A stretch of DNA of 64,000 nt from an uncultured Collinsella sp. (GTDB lineage Bacteria > Actinomycetota > Coriobacteriia > Coriobacteriales > Coriobacteriaceae): NCBI GenBank assembly GCA_958405195.1, contig CATYDM010000006.1:1-64000 (forward strand). The letters are read 5' to 3'. How positions within the stretch are numbered: position 1 is the first letter of the stretch; every line of letters starts with the position of its first letter. Below the pieces are notes generated by a model. It worked only from the letters and a program-made list of their open reading frames with translations. It made no database searches and was not told the origin of the DNA. A program made the position numbers and the translations under genes. Shown one piece after another: positions 43,901-51,114 of the stretch.

Positions 43901-45695
43901 TGGAAATGGAGCTGTTCTCAAAGCGCACTGAACGCAGATTGGTAGAGTCGGCACAGAGCTGTGCGTCGACTTCATCAACCCCGTAATCAACAATCAAATT
44001 CGTTACCAATCGACCATCGACAGAGTTCTCGCGCGGGTTGTTCTCATCGATTTCTACCGTAAGATTTCCGTTTGCGTCGCACGGATACAGATAGTAGTTG
44101 GGCATGAGCTTGGCATACTCGTAGGCCGCCTGCTGCAGGTTGCCCTTGCTGTACGCGACAAGGCGCGTGTAGCCATCGTCATATACCAACTGTATGGGTT
44201 CTCCGTCCATCGACTCGTCGAAGACATCGCCATCGCAGGGGGTCGCCGTAAGGTATTCGCCGAGTTCTTCCTTTATGAGCGCTTCGTAGTCGCTGTCCAT
44301 CGTCGAATGAGGGTATTGAAACGTGACGCTCATGCCCTCGAGCGAAATTGTGTCACCCTGCCGATAGGCCATCTTGTCGGGATCACGCGAGACCTTAATC
44401 TTTTGAAGCATCTTGCCCACGGGGACGGGCAGGCTGCCATTGCAACTCTCCCAAACCTCTTTGGGGCGACCGCTTGCGTATTGCGAAACCATCTTGGCAG
44501 GGACCATGACAGTCATGTTTTGCTTGGGGAACGTGGTGGAATTAATGAGCACCACATGGTCGCATCCAAAGTACACAGTTTCAAGCTTAGAACCATAGAA
44601 CGCACGACTCGGCAGTTCCTCGATCTTGGAATAAAGGGGCAGCGTCAGCCCGCCGCTCATATTAGTCCCGGAGAAACAACCTTCGCGAAGCGTCTTGATC
44701 GTCGCATTGTTCTCGAGTCCCGTCGTCGCAAGGCGAGAGCAGTTTTTGAACGCATTAACGCCGATCGATGTGATAGATGTGTTCCCTCCCAGACCGGTAT
44801 CGGTCAGAGCGCTGCAACCATTATAAGCGTTCTCAGGAATCGAACTGAGACCAACGACCTTGTCGAGCCCCGTAGACCGCAGCCCGCTCCAGGCAAAGGC
44901 GGCATCGTCCATAGAGCCGATGGTAGCAACGTCATTAATGTTCAGACTCGTAAGCGATCCGCACCCAGAAAACGCCTCTGTTCCGATACCCCCAATGGTC
45001 ATACCGGAAAAGCTGATATCGGCGAGATTCGAGCAGCCAGAAAAGGCGTGTAGTCCAATTGAAGAAATAGAGCTGTTCTCAAAACGTACCGAGCGCAGAT
45101 TGGAGGAGTACTCACAAATATATCCGGGGACCCCATCCACTCCGTAATCAACGATCAGGTTGGTCACCAATTTACCATCGACAGAGTTCTCATTCGGGTC
45201 GTTTTCATCAATCTCTACCGTAACGCTTCCGCCAGCATCACACGGATACACATAGCCGTTCGGCATAAGCTTGGCATACTCATAGGCCGTTGGGTCCTCA
45301 TACACGAGGGGATCGACTTCGCTGTCGTCGGACGGGGGCTCCGCCGTTGCAGGCGAGGTCTTTGCTGCATCGGAATCGGTCGCGGAGCTCGAAAGGTCAT
45401 GGGCCAGGCTCGACGCGGGAGTGCTGGTATCCGAGCTGGACGATTCGTCCTGAGCGTTATTCGTTTGGTCGGAAGACGTGGATGAGCTGCCCTCACCCGA
45501 AGACGACGCGTTATCGACCGCATCGACATCAGCGCCAGAGCCCGAGTCGGTCTCTTGGACCTCGCTCTCGACGGCGACCGCCCCGGCATCATCAGCATAG
45601 ACTGTGCTGGGCGCAAGGGGTATCGAGGTCACGACCATCGCGACCGAAAGATAGACGACCAAAAACCTATAGAGGGCAGCAGAGATCCTGTTCAT
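40905..45695 (-). CDS. N-terminal part of the giant surface protein (BspA-like LRR and InlB repeats)
   Basis: This 1596-codon part carries the real start: ATG after GGAAGG, then a signal peptide (residues 1-34, LVVYLSVAMVVTSIPL, cleavage likely after VYA). A Ser/Asp/Thr-rich linker spans about 35-130. Residues about 137-522 and 523-910 are two near-identical copies of a BspA-like leucine-rich repeat block (LTSLNIN, IGLHAFxxCxNL units). InlB-type repeats follow, with a hydrophobic stretch (ALIAAITAAAVLATMYG). It ends at an in-frame TAG. Such proteins are exported and usually mediate adhesion. If the stop is obeyed, this fragment would be secreted without its sorting signal. Confidence 0.8.
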   Translation of the reverse strand: MNRISAALYRFLVVYLSVAMVVTSIPLAPSTVYADDAGAVAVESEVQETDSGSGADVDAVDNASSSGEGSSSTSSDQTNNAQDESSSSDTSTPASSLAHDLSSSATDSDAAKTSPATAEPPSDDSEVDPLVYEDPTAYEYAKLMPNGYVYPCDAGGSVTVEIDENDPNENSVDGKLVTNLIVDYGVDGVPGYICEYSSNLRSVRFENSSISSIGLHAFSGCSNLADISFSGMTIGGIGTEAFSGCGSLTSLNINDVATIGSMDDAAFAWSGLRSTGLDKVVGLSSIPENAYNGCSALTDTGLGGNTSITSIGVNAFKNCSRLATTGLENNATIKTLREGCFSGTNMSGGLTLPLYSKIEELPSRAFYGSKLETVYFGCDHVVLINSTTFPKQNMTVMVPAKMVSQYASGRPKEVWESCNGSLPVPVGKMLQKIKVSRDPDKMAYRQGDTISLEGMSVTFQYPHSTMDSDYEALIKEELGEYLTATPCDGDVFDESMDGEPIQLVYDDGYTRLVAYSKGNLQQAAYEYAKLMPNYYLYPCDANGNLTVEIDENNPRENSVDGRLVTNLIVDYGVDEVDAQLCADSTNLRSVRFENSSISKIGLHAFYNCPNLTDISLSGMTIGHIGKEAFYGCKSLTSLNINEVATIGSMGDAAFADSGLVSTGLDKVVGLTSIPDRAYEGCKALTDTGLDKNTSITSIGVCAFRFCTNLATTGLESNTTVQTLGHTCFYGTDLSGGLTLPYNSKIEELPEKAFGSTNLETVFFGCNHVVLINTDTFPKYNMTVMVPAKMIPKYANGHPKAVWERCNGCLPVPVGKVLENVEISCDPNNMTYETGETISLEGMSVELDYPHSVSIWDYEALIQKELGEYLTATPCDGGVFDESMDGQPVKLVYDDGYSHFETQTKGTLQLKKPTPTSFQISYAQTIDKGERKLMDGVELPDVSGTMTIDAGAEVTLDAGALGMLNDNITFKGWYDTESGKYISKEPVYTFTPDKDLSLEARFKLKDYAVHVNDAQATDSSQDYAHLSVTAQNCYRNAGETVEVSAVTDNALFLGWYLGEGDDAYAASDQLDFTYTVDKADAIVSEDKTDARIEITPRYCAPQASVVLSVDGVDENGQPLGQFLSTGLYGIGSRVTVVAVPMPGYVFDYATDALGNVVFTGDDGPSYTFVLEGDVQYTAHFREATDPDESLAALKAALIAAITAAAVLATMYGLGEIVDPIAADAVIEIGMADNIEDVAAVGTKVLKEIKDIIDDHKKPKPHGDHKIEIIATAQPEVGGAVTGGGFNYEGTVATLEAVANPGYRFVCWKEDGVEVSTSPLKTMTITDLTPEVVKMTAVFEKKVEITAVAEADGIQADFSTGCTASPVKQSITRGDQAMVTASEGPDYAFVGWFEDGIEVSPERTYIFKAEVDRHLVARFRKADKTILVNTDPFDSAEVLCDGVPVVDGKVRAKDGDILTFTMRPKVRPDNPEKTYRFVEWRETDARGITIANKQEVCEYRVNGNARIEAVMDGRDTHTVRAEADPLEGGAVTLKHGETAGMVLEVPEGERVTAEATPSEGYIFDGWYLSNGGSDTTSTLVSSERSYTFEPITDCVVQA
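42965..45287 (-). repeat. Tandem duplication of an LRR block (two copies of about 1.16 kb)
   Basis: The stretches 45287-44130 and 44129-42965 encode two roughly 387-residue blocks that align end to end. Each starts YEYAKLMPN and includes ENSVDGxLVTNLIVDYGVD, RSVRFENSSIS and EYLTATPCDG. They differ by scattered substitutions, so the duplication is not very recent. Confidence 0.85.
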
Positions 45696-45822
45696 AGGAA
45701 CCTTCCCGCAATTCGCAAAGATACCGAGGGCCCAGTGCGGGCCATCATTTCACAATATCTTGTATAAGCGACAATGCGGGAAGGTAGCGCAAACGGTTTA
45801 TCTAAGGGCGCAGAAGGTTGGT

Positions 45823-46965
45823 CTAATCGCTGCTTAAATCGCGCAAAGCGTCAATCGCGGTGCCGACTTCCTCGTCCGTGTTGAAATACCCAAACGAGAA
45901 GCGAACGATACCCTGGCGCTCGGTCCCGAGCGCGCGGTGCATGAGCGGAGCGCAATGGGCGCCGGGGCGCGTCGCAATCCCCCACCCTTGCATGAGCGCG
46001 TCCGAGATCTCGGCCGAATCGATATCGCCCACGTTGAGCGAGACGATCGCCGAGCGCATGGGCTGGTCAAACGCGCCGTAGAGCGCAATGCCGGGGATTT
46101 CGCGCACACCGGCAAGGAAGCGATCAGCGAGCGCACGCTCGTGGGCAGCAATCGCCTCGACCCCACCCTGGGCCTCGATAAAGTCGAGGCCGGCAGAAAG
46201 TCCCGCTATGCCGTGACCGTTGAGCGTGCCCGCCTCAAGGCGCGTGGGCCACTCCATGGGCTGCAGCGCATCGAAGCTGTGCACGCCCGTGCCGCCCATA
46301 GCCCACGGAGCCACGTCAATGCCCTCCGCCACGGCCAGGCCGCCGGTCCCCTGCGGACCCATGAGCCCCTTGTGGCCGGTAAAGCACACCACGTCGAGCC
46401 CCATGGCCTGCATATCGATATGCGCCGTGCCGGCAGACTGCGAGGCATCGACAATCACCAGCGCACCTACCACATGGGCCATGGCGGCCACATGCGCAAT
46501 GTCGACCGAGTTGCCGGTCACATTGGAGGCATGCGTCACCACCACGGCACGCGTGTCAGGCGTAACCAGCCGCTCGAGCTCGTCGTAGTCGAGCACGCCG
46601 TTCGCGTCGCAGCCCGCATGCTCAACGGTCACACCCTGCTCTGCCGCCAGGCGGTTGAGCGGACGCAGCACGGAGTTGTGCTCGAGCACCGTCGTGACCA
46701 CACGGTCGCCAGGGTGCACCACGCCATTGATGACGGTGTTGAGCGCCGCGGTGGAGTTGGACGTAAAGCACACATGGTCAGCACGCGGGCAGCCCAGCAA
46801 GCGCGCAAGCTTGGCGCGGCAGCCGTGGATGGTACGCGCCGCATCGAGCGCACCCGACGTGGCACCGCGCCCAGCATTGCCGAGCGAGCACATAGCCTGC
46901 GTCACGGCATCGATGACCGTCTGCGGCTTGTGCATGGTCGTCGCCGCGTTATCCAGGTAGATCAT
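45823..46965 (-). CDS. Cysteine desulfurase family protein (class V aminotransferase, selenium-cluster type)
   Basis: The 380-residue PLP enzyme begins MIYLDNAATT and has the PLP-lysine motif CFTGHKGLMGPQGTGGL and an active-site cysteine loop RPGAHCAPLMH. It belongs to the small cysteine desulfurase group that accompanies selD, yedF and DUF3343 genes in anaerobes, where it may release sulfur or selenium from (seleno)cysteine. The start overlaps the DUF3343 stop by 4 bases (ATGA) and follows GGAGGT. It is last in the operon. Confidence 0.88.
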   Translation of the reverse strand: MIYLDNAATTMHKPQTVIDAVTQAMCSLGNAGRGATSGALDAARTIHGCRAKLARLLGCPRADHVCFTSNSTAALNTVINGVVHPGDRVVTTVLEHNSVLRPLNRLAAEQGVTVEHAGCDANGVLDYDELERLVTPDTRAVVVTHASNVTGNSVDIAHVAAMAHVVGALVIVDASQSAGTAHIDMQAMGLDVVCFTGHKGLMGPQGTGGLAVAEGIDVAPWAMGGTGVHSFDALQPMEWPTRLEAGTLNGHGIAGLSAGLDFIEAQGGVEAIAAHERALADRFLAGVREIPGIALYGAFDQPMRSAIVSLNVGDIDSAEISDALMQGWGIATRPGAHCAPLMHRALGTERQGIVRFSFGYFNTDEEVGTAIDALRDLSSD

Positions 46966-47213
46966 CGCACGACCTCCCACATATCAATCACGGTATAGCC
47001 CTCGGTGGGAACGCCCGCCGCGGCGAGTTCGCCGCGCAGCAGCTCCTCATCGGCAGGCAACGCCTTCCACGCCAGACCGCAGCCGGCAGCGACCTCCCCG
47101 GGCACGGGAATCGTTCGCCCGGGAAGGCCGCGCTCGATGCACAGGGACTCGCAGCCCATGGCGGCCGCCGTGGTGGGAAACGTGATGACAAGCGCCGGGC
47201 GCTTCTCCCTCAT
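46962..47213 (-). CDS. DUF3343 protein
   Basis: The 83-residue protein has the family pattern LVITFPTTAAAMGCESLC and PGEVAAGCGLAWKALP. It lacks the Cys-rich extension of its paralogue near mobA. The ATG giving MREKRPAL was chosen because GGAG lies five bases ahead. It overlaps the cysteine desulfurase gene by 4 bases. The function is unknown; the neighbourhood points to selenium or sulfur handling. Confidence 0.85.
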   Translation of the reverse strand: MREKRPALVITFPTTAAAMGCESLCIERGLPGRTIPVPGEVAAGCGLAWKALPADEELLRGELAAAGVPTEGYTVIDMWEVVR

Positions 47214-47232
47214 GGCAACTCCAACCAATACG

Positions 47233-47859
47233 CTACGGGCGCACGACGCGCACGGCCTGCTCCATCTTCTCCACGATCACGTACATATTCGTGACCTCGC
47301 CCACCGCAAGCTGGTCTTTAATGCCATAGTGGTCGAGGCAGGTACCGCAGGTGAGAATCTCGACACCCTGCTCGGCCAGGCCCTTCAGGTCATCGAGCAC
47401 CGGCGAGCCCTCGACGGTGAGCTTGGCACCGCCGTTGTAGAACAGCATGGTCGCGGGCAGTTCCTCCTGCTGCGTCACGGCAAAGATAAACGCCTTCATG
47501 AGCTTGTGGCCCAGCTCGTCGTCGCCACGGCCCATGCAATCGGTGTAGACGGAAATGACGAGCCTGCCCTTGCCGGCGCTGGCGTCGCAGAAGGCAGCGC
47601 CATCCTGCTCAGGATCGGCCACGGCAACGGCGCCAGAGGTCGCCACGGCCACGTGCCACTCGGCGTCAGAAACCTTCTCGACCGAGGCCGTGCAGCCCTT
47701 CTCCTGCGCCATCTTGGAGATGTTCTTGACGGCAGTCTCGTTATCGACCGAGGTCACCACGGCGCCCTCGCCATCGAGCTGCTTCAGGGCTTTGAGCGTC
47801 TTGACGACGGGCAGCGGGCAGGCATCGCCCATGGCATTGACTTCAATTTTGGTAGACAT
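47233..47859 (-). CDS. yedF: Selenium metabolism protein YedF
   Basis: The 208-residue protein has an N-terminal TusA/SirA-like domain with NAMGDACPLPVVKT (Cys14), the sulfur- or selenium-carrying site. The C-terminal half is DsrE-like with a LTCGTCLDHYG motif. This two-domain form is the selenium-associated YedF type found beside selD in anaerobes. It may deliver selenium to SelD or to a cofactor. The ATG after AAAGGAAT was preferred to earlier in-frame codons, which would run into selD. Confidence 0.88.
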   Translation of the reverse strand: MSTKIEVNAMGDACPLPVVKTLKALKQLDGEGAVVTSVDNETAVKNISKMAQEKGCTASVEKVSDAEWHVAVATSGAVAVADPEQDGAAFCDASAGKGRLVISVYTDCMGRGDDELGHKLMKAFIFAVTQQEELPATMLFYNGGAKLTVEGSPVLDDLKGLAEQGVEILTCGTCLDHYGIKDQLAVGEVTNMYVIVEKMEQAVRVVRP

Positions 47860-47920
47860 AGCAAATTCCTTTCGAAAGAACCGTTCTAGAGAACGGCAAA
47901 CAGTTACATAAACGTGCGGG

Positions 47921-48970
47921 CTAGCGAACAACGCGGACGGCAGGACCGCCCGGCTCCGCCTCGCACACGCGACCAACGACGGCGGCGATGCGCCCCTCGG
48001 CATCCAGGCGACGCGCAAGCTCATCCACATCCCTCGCGGGCGCCGCAATAAGCAAACCACCAGACGTCTGCGGATCGTACAGCGCATCCAGCATGCCCGG
48101 CTCCAGGTCCTCGTCGGCAGCCACACGCGGGCCAAAGAAGTCCTGGTTGCGGTAGGAGCCCGCGGGGATAATGCCCAAACGCGCCATGTCAAGCACTTGA
48201 TCAAAGAGCGGCACCGCCCCCGACGCAAGCTCAATCTGCACGTCCGAGCCCTCGGCCATCTCGCATGCGTGCCCGATCAGGCCAAAGCCCGTAATGTCGG
48301 TACAGCCGTGAAGCTCGAGTCCCTCGGCCAGACGAATCGGGGCCTCGTTGAGGGTGCGCATCGAGTCAAACATGGCTGCGGCCTCGTCCTGCTCGATGAG
48401 CTCGCCCTTAATGGCCGTGGTGATGATGCCCGAGCCGATCGCCTTGGTCAGCAGCAGAACATCGCCCACGCGTGCGCCGCTATTGGCGAGCATGTGGTCG
48501 AGCGCGACAAAACCGCTCACGGACAGACCGTACTTGGGCTCGTCGTCGTTGATGGTATGGCCGCCCGCGATAGAGCAATCGGCCTCGACGCACTTGTCGG
48601 CGCCACCCGCCAGAATCTGGCCGGCGACCTCAACGCCCAGGCAGCTCGGAATGCACAGCAGGTTCATGGCATGGCTCGGCCGCCCGCCCATGGCGTAGAT
48701 GTCCGACAGTGAGTTTGCCGCGGCAATCTGGCCAAACAGAAACGGGTCGTCGACCATCGGTGGGAAGAAGTCGATGGACTGCACGAGCCCCAGGTTCTCC
48801 CCTACGCGGAAGACGCTCGCATCGTCGGAGGTATCGAACCCCACGAGCAGATTGTCGTTATGCACATTGGGCAAGTCGCCCAGGACCTGGGCGAGGGCTC
48901 CGGGAGCCAGCTTAGCGGCTCAACCGCTCGCGGCAGTCATAGACGTGAGCTTAATCTGATCGTCAGCCAT
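47921..48970 (-). CDS. selD: Selenophosphate synthetase, selenocysteine-containing (UGA at codon 17)
   Basis: The 349-residue product makes selenophosphate from selenide and ATP. Codon 17 is an in-frame TGA (48922-48920) in SG-U-AAKLAPG, the position of catalytic Cys17 in E. coli SelD. The frame continues as LLVGFDTSDDASVFRV, MGGRPSHAMNLLCIP and DITGFGLIGHACEMAEG, all SelD signatures. A start downstream of the TGA would remove the active site, so the upstream ATG is right. The start lies within the end of the glycosyltransferase gene (8-base overlap). The enzyme serves both Sec synthesis and whatever selenium chemistry this operon performs. Confidence 0.95.
48876..48894 (-). promoter_or_regulatory. 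Candidate bSECIS hairpin for the selD UGA codon
   Basis: In the mRNA, 25 bases after the UGA, TCGCCCA and TGGGCGA form a perfect 7-bp stem with the five-base loop GGTCC. The loop opens with GG like the apical element of fdhF. The distance is longer than in fdhF but within the range reported for bacterial SECIS elements. A second hairpin (GGCTC/GAGCC) lies in between. Confidence 0.65.
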
Positions 48971-50180
48971 ACGAACCCCCTTCCAACAAATCAACGACTT
49001 TTAGTATACGCCCCAGGCACGCTTCCCAAGAGACCGCCGACGGCTCGAACGTCGAAGGCGGTGCCGCAAGCGCCTGCGCGATAGCATCTGCCAGTGCGCG
49101 CTCAAACAACGGAAGGTCGGCCGCCACGGGCGTGTCGACATCCGTCATACGCGGCGACGCCACCCACGTCACGGGAGCACCGGGAAACATCGCCTCCATC
49201 CAGGGACGAACGCCGGGCAAATCGGTCGCCACAACTTTGCAGCCGCACGCGAGGGCCTCGATCGTCACGAGCGGCAGGCCCTCGTAAAACGAAGGCAGCA
49301 CAAAGACGTCGGAACTGCGGTAGGCATGCACGAGTCCATCGCTATCCAGGCGCCCCGCCAGCTTCACCGGCACATCCGAGGCCGCGGCCAAGCGCTCGAT
49401 ACGCGCGTACTCGGCATCGTCCCCGCGACCGCCCACAAGTACCAAGCCAGATGGGCGGACGTCATCGTCAATCGGCAATGACACGGCTCGAACCAGCGAC
49501 TCGACACCCTTTTTAAAGCAAATCTTGCCCACGTACACAAGCGATCCCGGCCGCCTCGCCACGCTTGCGTCGCGGCAGAAGACGCGATGGTCGTAGCCCG
49601 TCCCAATCACGTGGATGCGATCGGCATCGACGCCGCACACCAGGCCAATCTGCTCAGCCTGCTCAGCATGGAGCGCAAAGACGGCATCGAGCCGACGAAC
49701 CGCACTTACGATGCGATCGCGCTCGAGCGCATGCGAACGCAGCTGGCGCAGATCGGTCGAATGGCACACGGCAACAACCGGCACGCCCCGGACGCACTCG
49801 CGCGCCAATGCGGTCACCAGATACAGGTGATGGCAGAGCACCAGATCGGGCCGAAACTCAGTCACCGCCCGATCGATTGCATTAGCAAATGCCCGCTCAA
49901 ATGCCTTGAGCATCGAAGGTGTCAGATCACGATAGCGTGTAGAGGGATAGGGCATGACATCGGACATACCGCAGATGGGAAACGGCAGCTCGGGCGACTC
50001 GAACGGTACGGCAAACACGGCAGCACGCCGGTCCAGCTCGCCTTGGGTATCACCCGGCGCCGCACCGCAAAGCACGGCGGCGCGATGCCCCGTCTCGATC
50101 TGCTCGCGCACAAGCGCGGCAAGGTAGGTGCCGCTGCCGGTGCTATCTGGTTTTTGTGCCGTGATATTGAGGATGCGCAT
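48963..50180 (-). CDS. GT4-family glycosyltransferase in the selenium operon
   Basis: The 405-residue protein has a GT-B fold: an N-terminal STGSGTYLAALVREQ motif and a C-terminal sugar-nucleotide domain with LVYVGKICFKKGVESL and the retaining-GT motif E300-x7-E308 (YEGLPLVTIEALACG). ATG at 50180 gives the natural start MRILNITAQK. No membrane segment or second sugar gene is present, so a polysaccharide role is not supported by context. Its stop lies inside selD (8-base overlap) and it follows the yjiL-like gene by 14 bases. Known GT4 enzymes MshA and BshA begin low-molecular-weight thiol synthesis, and selenosugar synthase SenB works with a SelD homologue; a selenium small-molecule role here is inference. 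Confidence 0.85.
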   Translation of the reverse strand: MRILNITAQKPDSTGSGTYLAALVREQIETGHRAAVLCGAAPGDTQGELDRRAAVFAVPFESPELPFPICGMSDVMPYPSTRYRDLTPSMLKAFERAFANAIDRAVTEFRPDLVLCHHLYLVTALARECVRGVPVVAVCHSTDLRQLRSHALERDRIVSAVRRLDAVFALHAEQAEQIGLVCGVDADRIHVIGTGYDHRVFCRDASVARRPGSLVYVGKICFKKGVESLVRAVSLPIDDDVRPSGLVLVGGRGDDAEYARIERLAAASDVPVKLAGRLDSDGLVHAYRSSDVFVLPSFYEGLPLVTIEALACGCKVVATDLPGVRPWMEAMFPGAPVTWVASPRMTDVDTPVAADLPLFERALADAIAQALAAPPSTFEPSAVSWEACLGRILKVVDLLEGGSYG

Positions 50181-50194
50181 GTCGCGGTACACCC

Positions 50195-50959
50195 CTAGGC
50201 CAAGGCGGCGGCGCGGACAGCCGCGCCGATCGCTCCGGCAAAGCGAGCCTGGGGCGAGGTGGTCACCGGCGATCCCAGTAGCTCGCCCAACCGCTCCACC
50301 ACGAAGGCGTTCTCGCACAGGCCACCGGTCAGGTAGTACGGGGCGCCCGCGGCCTGCCCGGCCATGGTCGCCACGCGCGAGACCACGCTGTCGATCACGC
50401 CACGCGCAATGTTCTCGCGCGGCTCACCGCGTCCGATCAGGCTGATGACCTCGCTTTCGGCAAACACCGTGCACATGCTGCTGATCTTGGTGGGTTCGCC
50501 GGAACGCGCCAGGTCGGCCATCTGCTGCTGGGAAATGCCTAAGCGGTCGGCCATGATCTCCAAAAAGCGCCCCGTGCCGGCGGCGCACTTGTCGTTCATG
50601 GCAAACTTGGCCACGCGGCCACTTTTAAGCTGAATGACCTTGGTGTCCTGACCGCCCACGTCGATCACGGTGCCGTGGTCGCCAAACAGGCGCACGGCAC
50701 CGGCACCATGGCAAGTAATCTCGGTCACGACCTTGTGCGCATAGGGCACGGCGACACGGCCGTAGCCGGTCGCGATCACGCGCACGTCGTCGGCAGCCAC
50801 GTCATAGCCAGCCGCTGCCAGTGCCTCGCGCAGCCGCTCGGAAGCATCGACCGAGGAGAACCCGGTTGGCTGCACGCACGTCCACGCCACCGAACCCTCC
50901 CCGTCGACCACAGCAGCCTTAGCCGCCGTAGACCCGATATCGATCCCGATCCCTATCAT
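50195..50959 (-). CDS. yjiL: Double-cubane reductase activator, HgdC/YjiL family ATPase
   Basis: The 254-residue protein has the ASKHA ATPase start GIDIGSTAAKAAVVDG, the second phosphate motif DVGGQDTKVIQ, and two cysteines (NDKC125AAGTG and SMC163TVFAE) that hold a [4Fe-4S] cluster between subunits. Such activators drive one electron, powered by ATP, onto a double-cubane or dehydratase partner. The partner is the gene immediately upstream. A large palindrome lies between them. Confidence 0.9.
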   Translation of the reverse strand: MIGIGIDIGSTAAKAAVVDGEGSVAWTCVQPTGFSSVDASERLREALAAAGYDVAADDVRVIATGYGRVAVPYAHKVVTEITCHGAGAVRLFGDHGTVIDVGGQDTKVIQLKSGRVAKFAMNDKCAAGTGRFLEIMADRLGISQQQMADLARSGEPTKISSMCTVFAESEVISLIGRGEPRENIARGVIDSVVSRVATMAGQAAGAPYYLTGGLCENAFVVERLGELLGSPVTTSPQARFAGAIGAAVRAAALA

Positions 50960-51020
50960 GGCTCTCTCCCAATCTAAACGTCAAAGGTAGCGGCGCGTTC
51001 AGGCGCCTTAGATCTAGGTT

Positions 51021-51112
51021 TCTCAGGTGCCGGAGATTGCCCCGAAAGAGGAGCGCAGCGTACTTTGGGTACGCAAGCGACGGTTTGAGGGGCAAGATCC
51101 GGTGCCTGAGGA
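51021..51112. repeat. Large imperfect palindrome (about 92 bases) between yjiM and yjiL
   Basis: The left side CTCAGGTGCCGGAGATTGCC matches the reverse complement of the right side (CTCAGGCACCGGATCTTGCC) with few differences. The central part CGTAC/GTACG closes the hairpin around TTTGG. There is no U-run. It begins two bases after the yjiM stop codon and could protect or process the mRNA between the two genes, or be a mobile palindromic unit. Confidence 0.75.
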
Positions 51113-51114
51113 AG

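Noticed and set aside
47921..48874. A shorter selD starting at an ATG or GTG downstream of the TGA
   Set aside because: It would lack the catalytic residue at position 17 and the conserved N-terminus; the upstream reading through TGA restores both.
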